From Lacinutrix mariniflava (GTDB lineage: Bacteria > Bacteroidota > Bacteroidia > Flavobacteriales > Flavobacteriaceae): 64,000 nucleotides of DNA. Below the pieces are notes generated by a model. It did no database searches. It worked only from the letters and a program-made list of their open reading frames with translations, and was not told the DNA's origin. A program made the translations under genes and the position numbers. Shown one piece after another: positions 44,904-54,891 of this stretch; position 1 is the first letter of the stretch; each line of letters opens with the position of its first letter. The stretch spans positions 124,001-188,000 of the forward strand of contig NZ_LIQG01000020.1 in NCBI RefSeq assembly GCF_001418015.1, given 5' to 3'.

Positions 44904-46670
44904 ATGGCATTACAAAGTAAAACAAGCATATATATAAGTGGAAAAGAAATTACTGCTTTTAAAAGAGTTATGTTACATCAACAAATAGATTCTCACCATA
45001 TTATGGAACTCGTTTGCAGAATGGATGTTTTAGAAGACCTATCTCAAGCATTAGGGGAATCTAGCAAAAACTATCTAGGCGAAACTATAACATTACAAAC
45101 AACATCAATAGATGCTTTTACTGGTTATAAAACTTTAGAATTTAAAGGTATTGTAACACAAGTTAAAACCGTAAAAGGTCATGAAGCAAGTTCTGGAGAC
45201 TCTGTTATTATTAAGGCGCAAAGCCCAACTTTTATAGCAGACGATGGTCCACATTATGCTTCATATAATGATTTAACACTATCTGATATATTAGACCGCA
45301 CATTTAGTGATTACGATAAATCTAAATTAGAGGTCTTAATACAACCCAATAACACCACTACCCTACACTACTCTGTACAAAACAACGAAAGCGCATACGA
45401 TTACGCAAGTCGTTTAGCAGCGCAATATGGTGAATGGTTTTACTATAACGGAACACAACTTATTTTCGGAACACCAGAAACCGAAGAGTTAAGCCTAACC
45501 TACGGTTTCGATCTTAAAGAGTATAATTTAAACCTTATACCACAATCTCATAATTATAAATATTATGCAAACGATTATTTATTAAGCGATGTGCACCAAA
45601 AGAACTCTAACGATGTTAGCTCTGGAGCAAGTGGATATAGCGGTTTTGTATCTAGTAAAGCAAATACCATTTTCAAGAAACAAACTAAAGTATGGCATAA
45701 TCTATACAACGATCCTAATGCTAAACAACGCCTAGATAATAGTATCGAATTACAAAAAAAAGCTTTAGAAATTCAACAAGTTAAACTTAATGGTGTTAGT
45801 GATAATCCAGGTGTAAAACTAGGAAATATTGTTACAGTAGAAGGCGCAAACTATAGAGTAACAAACGTTACGCATACCAATACAGAAAATGGAGATTATC
45901 AAAACCGCTTTCAAGCGGTAACAGCTGAGTTTGACGCTTATCCTAACACAAACATCAATGCGTTTCCTAAAAGTGAAACACAAACAGCTGTAGTGATGGA
46001 AAACACAGACCCAGATGGTTTAGGAAGGATTCGTGTACAATTCCCATGGCAAAAAGACATGGGAGAAATGACACCTTGGATTCGTATAGTTACACCACAC
46101 GCAGGTGGAGACAAAGGGTTTCATTTTATACCAGAGATTGATGAAGAAGTTTTAATAGGCTTTGAAGGTGGTAATGCTGAACACCCATACATGATGGGAA
46201 GTTTGTATAATGGAAATGGTAATGCTGACGCTTTTAAAAGTGATGCCAACGATATTAAAGCAATAAAAACTAGAAGTGGTCACACCTTTGAACTTAACGA
46301 TACCAATGGCTCAGAAAGCATTACTATTACAGATATGAATGGTAATATTATAACCATTGATACTGCTAATAATAACATTACTATTTCAGCTATAGAAAAC
46401 ATGTCACTTAATGCTAAGAACATGCAAATTAATGTTGAAGAAAATTTAGACATAACTGTTGGGCAAAATAAAACAGAAACTATTAACGAAAATAGCACTA
46501 TAACTGCTACAAACGAAGACAAACAAATAGGTGAAGAAATAAAAGTTATAAGCTCAACCTATAAGCAAGAAGCACAAGAAATTACAACAGATGCTAGTGG
46601 AGCAATAACAACCAACGCTGGTGGAAAAATTAGTATTTCTAGTGCAGAGACTGTAGAATATGGTGAATAA
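44904..46670 (+). CDS. vgrG: T6SS spike protein VgrG/TssI
   Basis: 588 residues. The gp27-like part covers about the first 360 residues (HYSVQNNESAYDYASRLAAQYGEWFYYNG), then the gp5 OB-like domain with TDPDGLGRIRVQFPWQK and FIPEIDEEVLIGFEGGNAEHPYMMGSLYNG. A gp5-type repeat tail (ITDMNGNIITIDTANNNITIS) forms the needle. No C-terminal effector domain is added, so cargo must come from genes that follow. Confidence 0.95.
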   Translation: MALQSKTSIYISGKEITAFKRVMLHQQIDSHHIMELVCRMDVLEDLSQALGESSKNYLGETITLQTTSIDAFTGYKTLEFKGIVTQVKTVKGHEASSGDSVIIKAQSPTFIADDGPHYASYNDLTLSDILDRTFSDYDKSKLEVLIQPNNTTTLHYSVQNNESAYDYASRLAAQYGEWFYYNGTQLIFGTPETEELSLTYGFDLKEYNLNLIPQSHNYKYYANDYLLSDVHQKNSNDVSSGASGYSGFVSSKANTIFKKQTKVWHNLYNDPNAKQRLDNSIELQKKALEIQQVKLNGVSDNPGVKLGNIVTVEGANYRVTNVTHTNTENGDYQNRFQAVTAEFDAYPNTNINAFPKSETQTAVVMENTDPDGLGRIRVQFPWQKDMGEMTPWIRIVTPHAGGDKGFHFIPEIDEEVLIGFEGGNAEHPYMMGSLYNGNGNADAFKSDANDIKAIKTRSGHTFELNDTNGSESITITDMNGNIITIDTANNNITISAIENMSLNAKNMQINVEENLDITVGQNKTETINENSTITATNEDKQIGEEIKVISSTYKQEAQEITTDASGAITTNAGGKISISSAETVEYGE

Positions 46671-46685
46671 TTTAAAAGTATAAAT

Positions 46686-48134
46686 ATGTCTGTAGAATTA
46701 ACATCACAACCAACAGGAGATCAGGAAGTTTCTAAAGAAGTCTTAGGAAGCATCGCTGTAAAAACAGCAAAGGTAGAAGTTGGAAATTCAGAATTTAATG
46801 AAAACACACCCGAAGACAGCACTAATATCACTGTGGGTGTTTTCTTTGATGGGACTCAAAACAATCGACAAAACATTAACTCTCGTATAGAAAAAGAGAA
46901 AAAAGATAATAATGAACCTTACAATAAAGCCTTAGTAGAGCAATACGTCTTTCAAGAAGAAAGTAGTTATGATAATGACCATTCTAACATTTCAAGAGGA
47001 GAGCCTTTTTATAAAGTAAAAGAGGAAGAAAAAAATCAGCAATTCTCTATTTATATTGAAGGCGCAGGAACTGGTAACGGTGAAGAGGATAACTTTTTTA
47101 ACGGTGTAGCACAAGGAGAAGGCGCTCAGGGAGTAATTGCAAAAGCTAATAAGGGAATTGAAGACACTGCAAAAGGAATTATTGAGACGTGTAATAATGT
47201 TGGGACTAAAAAAATTGAAAGACTAACCATAGACACATATGGGTTTAGTCGAGGTGCTGCAACAGCAAGGTATTTTGTCTATAGAATAACGAAACGAAAA
47301 GGTGAAGTAAAGAAAACCAATTCAAGAGGAAGACCTATTAGGTGGACAGAAAATTGGGGTACTTTAGGCGAAAAATTAAGAGCATCTAATATAGAAGTAA
47401 GAAACCTCACTATACGTTTTGTTGGCTTATACGATACAGTTGCCTCTTATGGATTAAGACATGGTAATGATACTAAAGAATTAAGACTTAATGTTATTGG
47501 TACAAAAGCAAACTGTGTATTCCAAATTGGAGCAGACGATGAGCATCGTGTAAACTTTCGCCGCACAGACATTGGTAGTGTACCAAAATCTAAAGGTCTA
47601 GAAGTGCTATTTCCAGGTGTGCATTCAGATATTGGTGGCGGCTATAATGATAACTCAAAAGAAGAATTACTTGTCGTAGATAAATCGCACTATTTGCCAA
47701 ACATGAATGAAGAAAAAAACCGTTTAGTAGAAAGCGGTTGGTATAAAGAATCTCAATTAACCGTAAACAGACACAACGGAAAACTTGAAGCCACTAGAAA
47801 TAGCATAAGTAACAAATATAGTTTTGTACCATTACAGACCATGACTGAATATAGTATTTCTAAAGCTATCGAATACAAATTGTCAAGTCTTAAAAAAAAA
47901 TATCCTATTCAGGATCAACTATTAATAAAGGTAAAGAAAGAATTGGATGGCTATGTTAGCGGTAAACGAAAAAAAGTAGAGTTTGCAAACCCGCAAGATA
48001 GAGCTATGATAAAAAATTTACGTAATGGTTATTTTCATTTCTCATCTCATTATACTTCTAGCTATTGGGTACTACACCCTAATAAACCCAATATAGATGG
48101 AGGCGAACGCGTAAGAAAAGTTAATCCAGGTTAA
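46686..48134 (+). CDS. Tle1-type T6SS phospholipase effector (DUF2235)
   Basis: 482 residues. NITVGVFFDGTQNN opens the DUF2235 domain, TYGFSRGAATARYF (about 183-196) holds the Ser nucleophile, VGLYDTVASYG and FPGVHSDIGGGY hold the other catalytic acid/base positions. Tle1 proteins cleave phospholipids of target cells. The gene lies 15 bases after vgrG and before a DUF2931 lipoprotein, the pairing seen in Proteobacteria. Confidence 0.92.
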   Translation: MSVELTSQPTGDQEVSKEVLGSIAVKTAKVEVGNSEFNENTPEDSTNITVGVFFDGTQNNRQNINSRIEKEKKDNNEPYNKALVEQYVFQEESSYDNDHSNISRGEPFYKVKEEEKNQQFSIYIEGAGTGNGEEDNFFNGVAQGEGAQGVIAKANKGIEDTAKGIIETCNNVGTKKIERLTIDTYGFSRGAATARYFVYRITKRKGEVKKTNSRGRPIRWTENWGTLGEKLRASNIEVRNLTIRFVGLYDTVASYGLRHGNDTKELRLNVIGTKANCVFQIGADDEHRVNFRRTDIGSVPKSKGLEVLFPGVHSDIGGGYNDNSKEELLVVDKSHYLPNMNEEKNRLVESGWYKESQLTVNRHNGKLEATRNSISNKYSFVPLQTMTEYSISKAIEYKLSSLKKKYPIQDQLLIKVKKELDGYVSGKRKKVEFANPQDRAMIKNLRNGYFHFSSHYTSSYWVLHPNKPNIDGGERVRKVNPG

Positions 48135-48145
48135 TAAATTAATAT

Positions 48146-49189
48146 ATGTTAATAAACTTTAAGTTAATTATAATAGTTCTTTTTATAGGATTAACATCTT
48201 GTAATAATAAAAGTAATAGTCAAAATAAAACCATGAAAAAATTTGAATGGCGACCTACAGCAAATGCTCCCAAAAATTATCCTGCAGAAATTATATCTGG
48301 TAATTTTTATCTAGAAGATAGTACAAGCGTTTATATTCCTTCTGGGCACGCACTCATCTCTGGCTGGGGAAATACAGGTGCAAGACATATTGTTGGTGAA
48401 GATTTTAAAGCTATACCAAATAAGTTCGATATTAAGTGGGTATCCTATTTAGAACAAAAATTTTATGGAGGAACTTTTAAGCTTCCTAAAGATAAAATAT
48501 TAAACATATTTGAAGAAGGATTCATTGGTTTGTCTGGTGAAAAAGAAACCTTTACAAATATTGTGTTAGGTCTGGCTCCTGGTGGAGTAATTGTTATATG
48601 GCTCAATGGAAACAAATCAGTTGAAATAGGTAGATTTAATGCGAAGGAAATAGAAGTAACAAAAGAAGAATTTATACCTAATGCAGTACTAAGTGTTAAA
48701 GAGTTTGTTCAAGAATCTAGAGAAGATTTTATAAACGAAGATATTAAAGGCGCTATAGATCCAGATAACATTCCTTTTGGACTTTGGAATAACTATAGTA
48801 CAAATACCTATAATTACAAAACCATCTTTAGTTTAAAATCTAAAGGCTCCTTTTCAGATATATACTTACACTACATTAATGGCGAGAATTTTTTTACTGT
48901 AGCAAATAATCCAGAATTAAAAGAATACAAACTTTCTGCTCTACCACTAAGAACAGCAATCTATTGGGAAGATGAAAACAAAAATGTTTACGGCAGCAAG
49001 CTCGATTTTAATGAAGATGAAGTAAAAAAAGCTTTTGAAGCTATAAATAATACCTCAGAAAACAAAAAAATAGATCTTGTATTTGAAGTCGATAAATACA
49101 ATGGGAATATTGAGATTTTATTAAAAAGTGATACTGACTCTTATAAATTAGAAAAAACAAAAATTAAAATTTTTGAAACTACTAAATAA
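48146..49189 (+). CDS. DUF2931-type lipoprotein, immunity to Tle1
   Basis: 347 residues. The signal peptide ends IGLTSCNN. Features of DUF2931 are WRPTANAPKNYPAEI near the N-terminus and GGVIVIWLNG, VEIGRF later. DUF2931 proteins are known neighbours of DUF2235 effectors and are thought to give immunity in the periplasm. The distance to the lipase gene is 11 bases. Confidence 0.85.
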   Translation: MLINFKLIIIVLFIGLTSCNNKSNSQNKTMKKFEWRPTANAPKNYPAEIISGNFYLEDSTSVYIPSGHALISGWGNTGARHIVGEDFKAIPNKFDIKWVSYLEQKFYGGTFKLPKDKILNIFEEGFIGLSGEKETFTNIVLGLAPGGVIVIWLNGNKSVEIGRFNAKEIEVTKEEFIPNAVLSVKEFVQESREDFINEDIKGAIDPDNIPFGLWNNYSTNTYNYKTIFSLKSKGSFSDIYLHYINGENFFTVANNPELKEYKLSALPLRTAIYWEDENKNVYGSKLDFNEDEVKKAFEAINNTSENKKIDLVFEVDKYNGNIEILLKSDTDSYKLEKTKIKIFETTK

Positions 49190-49207
49190 AACCATTTTTA
49201 ATTCCTA

Positions 49208-50095
49208 ATGAAAAACACACTATCTCATACAACAGAAATACTAAAGTTAAATGGCGAACGCATTCCACGTCATTATACTGCAGAGATAAGTAATGAGGTT
49301 ATACAAGGTAATAAACGTAATAAAACAACTATAGCTTTAGGTTTTAGCCTAACTTATTTAGGCATGAAAAGTCAAAACACGCTAAGTTATAGGCTAAAAG
49401 TAGATTTTCGTTATTTTTTAAACGATAAATTAAGTGCCATAAAAAAACTAAGTAAAGCACAAAAAATTGCTGCTACAGTTTCGGCGATTAATAATACTTT
49501 AGACTTTAAACTAAGTAAAAACTTTAAGCTATTAGAAGTTACAAATACAGATGATATAAGAATAAATTGGAAGAAAGCTAAAAGTGAAATATTATTAAAA
49601 CATCCAGATCTTGAAGATCTTGCCAAAGATTTCGATTGGCAATTACAAGAAAATAATATTCAACAAATATACTTAGAAGATAATTTCTACTTCTTTTTGT
49701 TCTCTAATATCTTTTATCAAGAATTTGAGAAAGACAAACCATTAATTGAAGAAAAAATAATTTCTAATGGTTTAGGAAATTTAAACATTCCTATAATAGA
49801 AGAAAAGAAAATTATAAAACAAGATCGCGCTTTTACTAACGTTACCATAGGAACAGAAGCTAAAATAGATACAGAACATAAAAAATTTCCGTTAGCAAAA
49901 CTAAACGCCTTTATAGGAGATTTACAAACCGTTAAAGGTGAAAATTATAGTCTAGATTTTAACTATAAAGCACAATATAATGTAGTACCACAATTAGGCC
50001 TTGTAACGAATGCCAATCTAGAATATGTTTTTAATATTAAAGACATATATAAAAAAACAACGGCTATAACCTTTAATTTAGAAAACAATGAGTAG
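49208..50095 (+). CDS. Unknown protein linked to the PAAR-like gene (possible adaptor)
   Basis: 295 residues, not recognised and with no signal peptide. The central part has helices (LSAIKKLSKAQKIAATVSAI) and the ends are beta-rich (TTIALGFSLTYLG, VVPQLGLVTNANLEYVFNI). It overlaps the DUF4280 gene by 8 bases, so the two are translationally linked. By position it could be a chaperone or adaptor loading the following effector onto VgrG; this is inference. Confidence 0.55.
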   Translation: MKNTLSHTTEILKLNGERIPRHYTAEISNEVIQGNKRNKTTIALGFSLTYLGMKSQNTLSYRLKVDFRYFLNDKLSAIKKLSKAQKIAATVSAINNTLDFKLSKNFKLLEVTNTDDIRINWKKAKSEILLKHPDLEDLAKDFDWQLQENNIQQIYLEDNFYFFLFSNIFYQEFEKDKPLIEEKIISNGLGNLNIPIIEEKKIIKQDRAFTNVTIGTEAKIDTEHKKFPLAKLNAFIGDLQTVKGENYSLDFNYKAQYNVVPQLGLVTNANLEYVFNIKDIYKKTTAITFNLENNE

Positions 50096-50762
50096 CAAAA
50101 TATATGTATTAGATGGCGCTTTATTAGAGTGTAATCAAGGTTTTACACCAGCAAAATTATTGGTAACGCAAAACCAAAAAGTAAAGATTCAAGGCAAATT
50201 TAAAGCCACAGACATGGATGTACAAGTACCAGCAACTTTTGGGCAATGTAAACTAAAGCCTACAAGTGGTGGTTATCTACCTTGTATTCCAGGATTACAA
50301 AAATGGAGTAAAACCTCAAAGAAATCTACTTTAGGAAGCTCTAAAAAATGGCTTTTTGATGACTCAGAATGTATGTGTGCTACAGGTGGTAAAGTTACCA
50401 TTACAGATCCTACTCAATTAAATTTAGCAGGAAGTGTACAAGAAGAATTTATGGATATTGCCATGACTATTCCTGGTGCTATGATGGGAAATGACAAAGC
50501 ACCAAAAGTAGTACAAACCTATTGGATGGATGAGAGTCAAACCAAAAGAACCAATAAAATAGAATACGGACAACAAGCCACCATATTTGTAAGAACACAA
50601 AATGTTGATGCAGGAGAAACCATAAAGGTTAACGTAAAAGAAAAAGACGGTAATAAAATTGATGGTTCTAAAAACACGATAACTTTTTCTGGTACTGTAA
50701 ATGGAGATGGCACAGCACAATTAGAAGCTTTACAAACAGATAAAGACTGGAATAAAAAATAA
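50088..50762 (+). CDS. PAAR-like DUF4280 spike-tip protein
   Basis: 224 residues. The DUF4280 core has VLDGALLECNQG, VPATFGQCKLKPTSGGYLPC and CMCATGGKVTITDPTQ, with the conserved Cys residues. The C-terminal 80 residues (TYWMDESQTKRTNKIEYGQQATIFVRT) form an Ig-like domain that resembles domains of the next gene. It likely caps VgrG and connects to the effector through that domain. It lies 5 bases before the effector gene. Confidence 0.88.
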   Translation: MSSKIYVLDGALLECNQGFTPAKLLVTQNQKVKIQGKFKATDMDVQVPATFGQCKLKPTSGGYLPCIPGLQKWSKTSKKSTLGSSKKWLFDDSECMCATGGKVTITDPTQLNLAGSVQEEFMDIAMTIPGAMMGNDKAPKVVQTYWMDESQTKRTNKIEYGQQATIFVRTQNVDAGETIKVNVKEKDGNKIDGSKNTITFSGTVNGDGTAQLEALQTDKDWNKK

Positions 50763-50767
50763 AAATT

Positions 50768-52807
50768 ATGGCAGGTAGAAATAGAACATTAGTCTTAGAA
50801 GCCGAAGTTAGCGGTCGTAGTTTTTCTTTTGAAGACCAAGAATTAGCATTGGTAGGCGACGATCCTGAAATAATTACTGCCTATTTCGCTGAAAAAAAAA
50901 ATGAATATGTTGAAAAAGACCATGAAGATCCTTTTACTTTTAAATTTTCAGATGATAATAATGATTTAACAAACAAAGATGATGATTTAGTAGACGACGC
51001 TAAAAGAAGAAAACTAGCAAGTTACATCTATGGAAAGGTAAAAGCAGATGGCGATAAAAAATATACTACAAACACTAAGGTTTACGATGCATTAACCGAA
51101 GCTTCTTATAAAACCGACGATGAAATCACCATTACTACCTACAAAAAAGAAAAAAAAGAATATTACAGTAAAATTACTACTGCTCCAATGGGTTACCAAG
51201 TTTATTTGGTTGCCGAGACTAAAAAACTAGACGGTAAAACCCTTAAAATAAAAATACTTGAAAGTAAAAGCCAAAACCAAGAAAAAACTAACGTTTTTAA
51301 ACTTGTAAAAACAGAAACCGATAAACTACCTGTTTTAGTATTCGCAAAATTAGAAGATAAAACTACAACTACAGAAGCTGGAGATTGGATAGAGATAGAC
51401 ATAAAAAAACAAGATCAGAAAATTTTAGGCAAAACTGAAGGCACAGAAATAGAGGTTGGTATTAAAAAAATACAATTGCGTCCAAAAGAAGATAAAATTG
51501 CTTCTGAAAAAGAAGATGCTATTAAAAGTTTTGAAGGTTGGCAAGAAGCACTTTACATTCGTGAAGATGAAACTGTAGCTGGTAAAAAAGCAGTTGAAGA
51601 CGCAAAAAAAGATAAAGCAGATAGAGATCAAGAAGTTGTGAAGTTTAATTTCAATAAGGGTGCAGACAAGAAAACCTATCCAGCAGGAAAAATAGATGCA
51701 CCTAAAACCGCTATTATTGGAAAAGCAATAGAATATATTTTAGACATCGATATTAAAGATAAAGATTACAAGTATAAAGCTACAGCCACAGAAGAAGACA
51801 AAAAGAATATTAGATGGTCTTTATACGTACAAGGAGAAGCTAAAACCGATAAAAAAGGTACTTATATTACAGCTAAAACTAAAACAGGAGTATATACATA
51901 CGCCAAAACCGAAGTTGTGGATAAAAAAATTAAATTAACCATAGTTTTTGATAAAGCATTAAAAGGCAAAAAAGTACAAATAGAACCATTTAGAGGCGCG
52001 CCAGACCTTACTACAAAGCCAGATTATGTACGTACAACTACAATTAAAGAAGCAGCAACATCAAAAATAACCATTAGAGATAAAGCGCATTTATATTTAA
52101 AAACGCAATGTGATAGTATAGAAGAAGAAGGTGAAACTATAGATAATGAGTTTTTGAAAAGTACTGCTTTTAAATTAGAAACACCAAGACTATTATTTCC
52201 ATTTCAAACTATACCATTAAATCATCCTGATGGTTTTAAAAATGATAATTATATTAAGTATGACTATACTCTACATGAAAAGAAGGCTCCTACTTTTGGA
52301 GTATTAAGGTCAAGCACTAGAATTCATGCTGCTAGAGATTTGTATTATGAATTGAATGAGCCAATTTATGCAATTGCTAATGGTGTCGTTACTGATGTTC
52401 ACTCATTTTACAGAGACACATGGAGGATTGAAATAGAACACGAATATCAAAAAATTAAAGGATTCGATCTAGTAGTGAGATATGGAGAAGTTAATAAAAA
52501 CAATATTTTAGTAAAAAAAGGTGATTACGTAAAAAGAGGTCAAAAAATTGCTGAAATAGGCTTACTAGTGCCTCATGTTCATCAACCCTCTGGAGAAAAA
52601 AGAGGAATGCTTCACATAGAGTTTTATACAGGAGAAGGAAGTGGTAATTTATCCGATACAGGTATAAAGTATAATGAAATGCTTTATGCAAAATCTGGAA
52701 AACATATAAGTGGCTCTTCTTTTCAAAGAAGAAAGGATTTATTTGATCCTTTACCTCTATTAAAAAAAATGTATATCAATTCTAAAAAAGAAGGTTCTAT
52801 AAAATGA
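50768..52807 (+). CDS. T6SS effector with Ig-like linkers and M23 peptidase tip
   Basis: 679 residues. Two or more beta-rich, Lys-heavy domains occupy the first ~480 (GYQVYLVAETKKLDGKTLKI; AIIGKAIEYILDIDI; KIKLTIVFDKALKGKKVQIEP). The segment VRTTTIKEAATSKITIRDKAHLYLK ends the shared part. The last 160 residues are an M23/LytM domain with RIHAARDLYY (HxxxD) and MLHIEFYTG; the first His of the usual HxH is Met, as in a phage-like branch I recall. It would cut peptide crosslinks of target cell walls. It overlaps the next gene by 4 bases. Confidence 0.85.
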   Translation: MAGRNRTLVLEAEVSGRSFSFEDQELALVGDDPEIITAYFAEKKNEYVEKDHEDPFTFKFSDDNNDLTNKDDDLVDDAKRRKLASYIYGKVKADGDKKYTTNTKVYDALTEASYKTDDEITITTYKKEKKEYYSKITTAPMGYQVYLVAETKKLDGKTLKIKILESKSQNQEKTNVFKLVKTETDKLPVLVFAKLEDKTTTTEAGDWIEIDIKKQDQKILGKTEGTEIEVGIKKIQLRPKEDKIASEKEDAIKSFEGWQEALYIREDETVAGKKAVEDAKKDKADRDQEVVKFNFNKGADKKTYPAGKIDAPKTAIIGKAIEYILDIDIKDKDYKYKATATEEDKKNIRWSLYVQGEAKTDKKGTYITAKTKTGVYTYAKTEVVDKKIKLTIVFDKALKGKKVQIEPFRGAPDLTTKPDYVRTTTIKEAATSKITIRDKAHLYLKTQCDSIEEEGETIDNEFLKSTAFKLETPRLLFPFQTIPLNHPDGFKNDNYIKYDYTLHEKKAPTFGVLRSSTRIHAARDLYYELNEPIYAIANGVVTDVHSFYRDTWRIEIEHEYQKIKGFDLVVRYGEVNKNNILVKKGDYVKRGQKIAEIGLLVPHVHQPSGEKRGMLHIEFYTGEGSGNLSDTGIKYNEMLYAKSGKHISGSSFQRRKDLFDPLPLLKKMYINSKKEGSIK

Positions 52808-53397
52808 AAAATATTAGCAGAATAACTTTATTAATTTTTCTATTGATTTTGAGTTGTAAAGAAAACTCGAAAGAAATTGTAACTGAAACAAATATTAATG
52901 TTAAGGGTATAATAGAGAATAATACTGAAAAATCAGAAAGAGTAAACAATGTTACTTCTTTTCTTAGTGAAATAGATAATAAGAAACTAATTCCATTAAA
53001 TTTAATTAATGAAGATGCAGGTGTTTATAAAAAATATCAAATAGATTTTTATGCTGTATGCATGTGTGATTCTCAATCTATGCTTATTAATACCAAAGAT
53101 AGTATTTTTACTATTTTTGATTATTGTTATGGAGACATGCCTAACAACAAAGAAATCTCTAGTGAATATCAAATTAAAAAAATAGAAGAAACTAAAGATC
53201 AAATGAAAGTTCACTTAAAAACACCCGAAAAAGAGCTTTATTTAAAAATCAAGAAAACCAAAGATGTTAAAATTTATAAAATTGAAATAATTGGCTCATA
53301 TCCATTCTATAATAGGTTAAAAGATTATAAATTCTATTCTTTTTTATCTGACCAAAAACTATTTAGTAAAGAAGACTGTGGAGATTTTGATGGTTAA
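52804..53397 (+). CDS. Lipoprotein, candidate immunity to the M23 effector
   Basis: 197 residues. The signal peptide ends LLILSCKEN. No family is recalled. ATGA overlap with the effector stop means the two are translated together, which supports an immunity role in the periplasm. Immediately after its TAA, in the same frame, a fragment of the effector linker begins. Confidence 0.7.
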   Translation: MKNISRITLLIFLLILSCKENSKEIVTETNINVKGIIENNTEKSERVNNVTSFLSEIDNKKLIPLNLINEDAGVYKKYQIDFYAVCMCDSQSMLINTKDSIFTIFDYCYGDMPNNKEISSEYQIKKIEETKDQMKVHLKTPEKELYLKIKKTKDVKIYKIEIIGSYPFYNRLKDYKFYSFLSDQKLFSKEDCGDFDG

Positions 53398-53694
53398 AAA
53401 ACAACAAAAACTGGAGACAACAATAAGTTAACTATAATTTTCGACAAAGCATTAAAAGATAAAAAAATACAAATAGAACAATATCGAGACGATGCTCCAA
53501 AAATTGACCAAAGTAAAGTAAGCCATGATTTTATTAAAACAACAACAATTAAAGAAGCTGATGCTACTTTATCAAAAATAGCAATTAGAGACAAAGCACA
53601 TTTATATTTAAAAATCGAAGGTGACGATATAAAAAGTACTGAAGAAGAAAGAGCTAATGGTGTTTTAAAAAAAGTTACTTTTAAATTAGATAGC
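53398..53694 (+). repeat. Effector-linker repeat of orphan cassette 2
   Basis: Open from just after the immunity stop but without a start codon. It reads KLTIIFDKALKDKKIQIE, then FIKTTTIKEADATLSKIAI, RDKAHLYLKIEGDDI, ERANGVLKKVTFKLDS. This matches about residues 390-475 of the main effector. It is the hinge through which a new tip could be joined. Confidence 0.82.
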
Positions 53695-54198
53695 ATGCAT
53701 TGGTTTGACCCATTAGAGAAAATGGAGTTGAGAGGTTGGTATGGAAATGGACTAACATGGGCACCAGAAAGAAGCCCTTTTTTACCTTACACTATCTACA
53801 GAACTAAGAAAAAACATCAAGGATTAGACTTATATGCGCCAGTGGGTACTAATACTTATGCATGTATTGAAGGAGAAGTGTATCTTAAAAGGTCAACAGA
53901 CATCTATGGGAACCAAATAGGTATAAAAGGAAAATATAAGGAAAAAACTTATTACTTTTTTTATGCACATCTAAAAGATTCTGCCCTATTTAATTTAGGG
54001 GATTTTGTCAAAATGGGAGAAAAAATTGGATATACTGGTAAAACCGGATATGAGAATGATCCTGATAGACATGCTCATCTGCATTTTGAAGTTAGAAATA
54101 CGAGTAGTTTTACTGGAGGAAGACTAAACCCAGTACAAACTATTCCTGAAATAGGTAAGAATCTAAATATCAACCCAGAAGAAAGCGATCAACCATGA
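53695..54198 (+). CDS. Orphan M23 peptidase tip (cassette 2)
   Basis: 167 residues from the first in-frame ATG. MHWFDPLEKMELRGWYG leads into an M23 domain with KHQGLDLYAPVG (HxxxD) and RHAHLHFEVRN (HxH), complete zinc and catalytic residues. The frame continues upstream into the linker repeat with no start, so the full unit lacks the N-terminal export part. It overlaps its lipoprotein gene by ATGA. It could be silent, weakly expressed, or used only after recombination with the main effector. Confidence 0.8.
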   Translation: MHWFDPLEKMELRGWYGNGLTWAPERSPFLPYTIYRTKKKHQGLDLYAPVGTNTYACIEGEVYLKRSTDIYGNQIGIKGKYKEKTYYFFYAHLKDSALFNLGDFVKMGEKIGYTGKTGYENDPDRHAHLHFEVRNTSSFTGGRLNPVQTIPEIGKNLNINPEESDQP

Positions 54199-54812
54199 AA
54201 AAACTTATAATTATTTCACTAATAATAATATTTTGTTATTCTTGTAAGAACACACCTTTAAATAATGAAGGTGTTAATAAAAGCTCTCAAAACTTTTTAA
54301 AAAAGGATAGTACTTTTAAAAGACAAAATAAAGATTTTATAATAAATACATCTTTAGAAGATAGTATAAACTTAATATATATAGGGAAAAAATACAAAGA
54401 TCCAATAAAAAATTATAAAAATTGGGGAGGTCAATTAATTTCTATAATTGACTTAGGAGAAGAAGTAGAAATGCTGGAGAAATTTAGCTATAATTTATAT
54501 TCAGATGATGATTATTTTATTTATTGTTTTGAGGAAATTAATATTGAAAACAAAACAATATTAGATACTATTATGGTAGCAAAAAAAACACTTTCTAAAA
54601 AATCAACTATTGTTGTAAGCTGTGATTATATATTAAATCAAAATAAAATAATATCACCTGTTTTTGCAATAGCTCCAATAGAAAAGAAAGAAAATGATAT
54701 ATATCAAAAAATTGTCAAAGCTTGGGGGTTTGATTTTAAAAACAAAAAAATAATTTTATTAGATTCTAATAAAGTTATCTGTGCAAACGAAGGTGATTGG
54801 GAGTTAGATTAG
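54195..54812 (+). CDS. Lipoprotein, candidate immunity for cassette 2
   Basis: 205 residues. The signal peptide ends IIFCYSCKNT. No family recognised. It is unrelated by eye to the first immunity protein, as expected when tips differ. It overlaps the M23 orphan by 4 bases. Confidence 0.68.
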   Translation: MKKLIIISLIIIFCYSCKNTPLNNEGVNKSSQNFLKKDSTFKRQNKDFIINTSLEDSINLIYIGKKYKDPIKNYKNWGGQLISIIDLGEEVEMLEKFSYNLYSDDDYFIYCFEEINIENKTILDTIMVAKKTLSKKSTIVVSCDYILNQNKIISPVFAIAPIEKKENDIYQKIVKAWGFDFKNKKIILLDSNKVICANEGDWELD

Positions 54813-54891
54813 CCTTAGTGTATGATAAAGCATTAAAATACAAATAGAACCTTATAGAGGTAAACCAGACCATAAAGCAGAAAAAGAATGG
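54813..54891 (+). repeat. Degraded effector-linker fragment of cassette 3
   Basis: Remnant encoding V-Y-DKALK then, after a frame break, IQIEPYRGKPD. It corresponds to the FDKALKGKKVQIEPFRGAPD part of the main effector with three codons' worth of sequence disturbed. The following ATG frame carries the rest of the linker. Confidence 0.72.

Noticed and set aside
33228-50762. Phage tail or extracellular contractile injection system instead of T6SS
   Set aside because: TssK, TssN, TssO and several TssD proteins are present, and no tail-length or fibre genes were seen.
53394-53696. Minus-strand 100-residue frame, with similar ones at 54852-55079, 59762-60031 and 61397-61741
   Set aside because: They recur only because they are antisense to the repeated effector linker; the plus-strand reading gives the conserved peptide.
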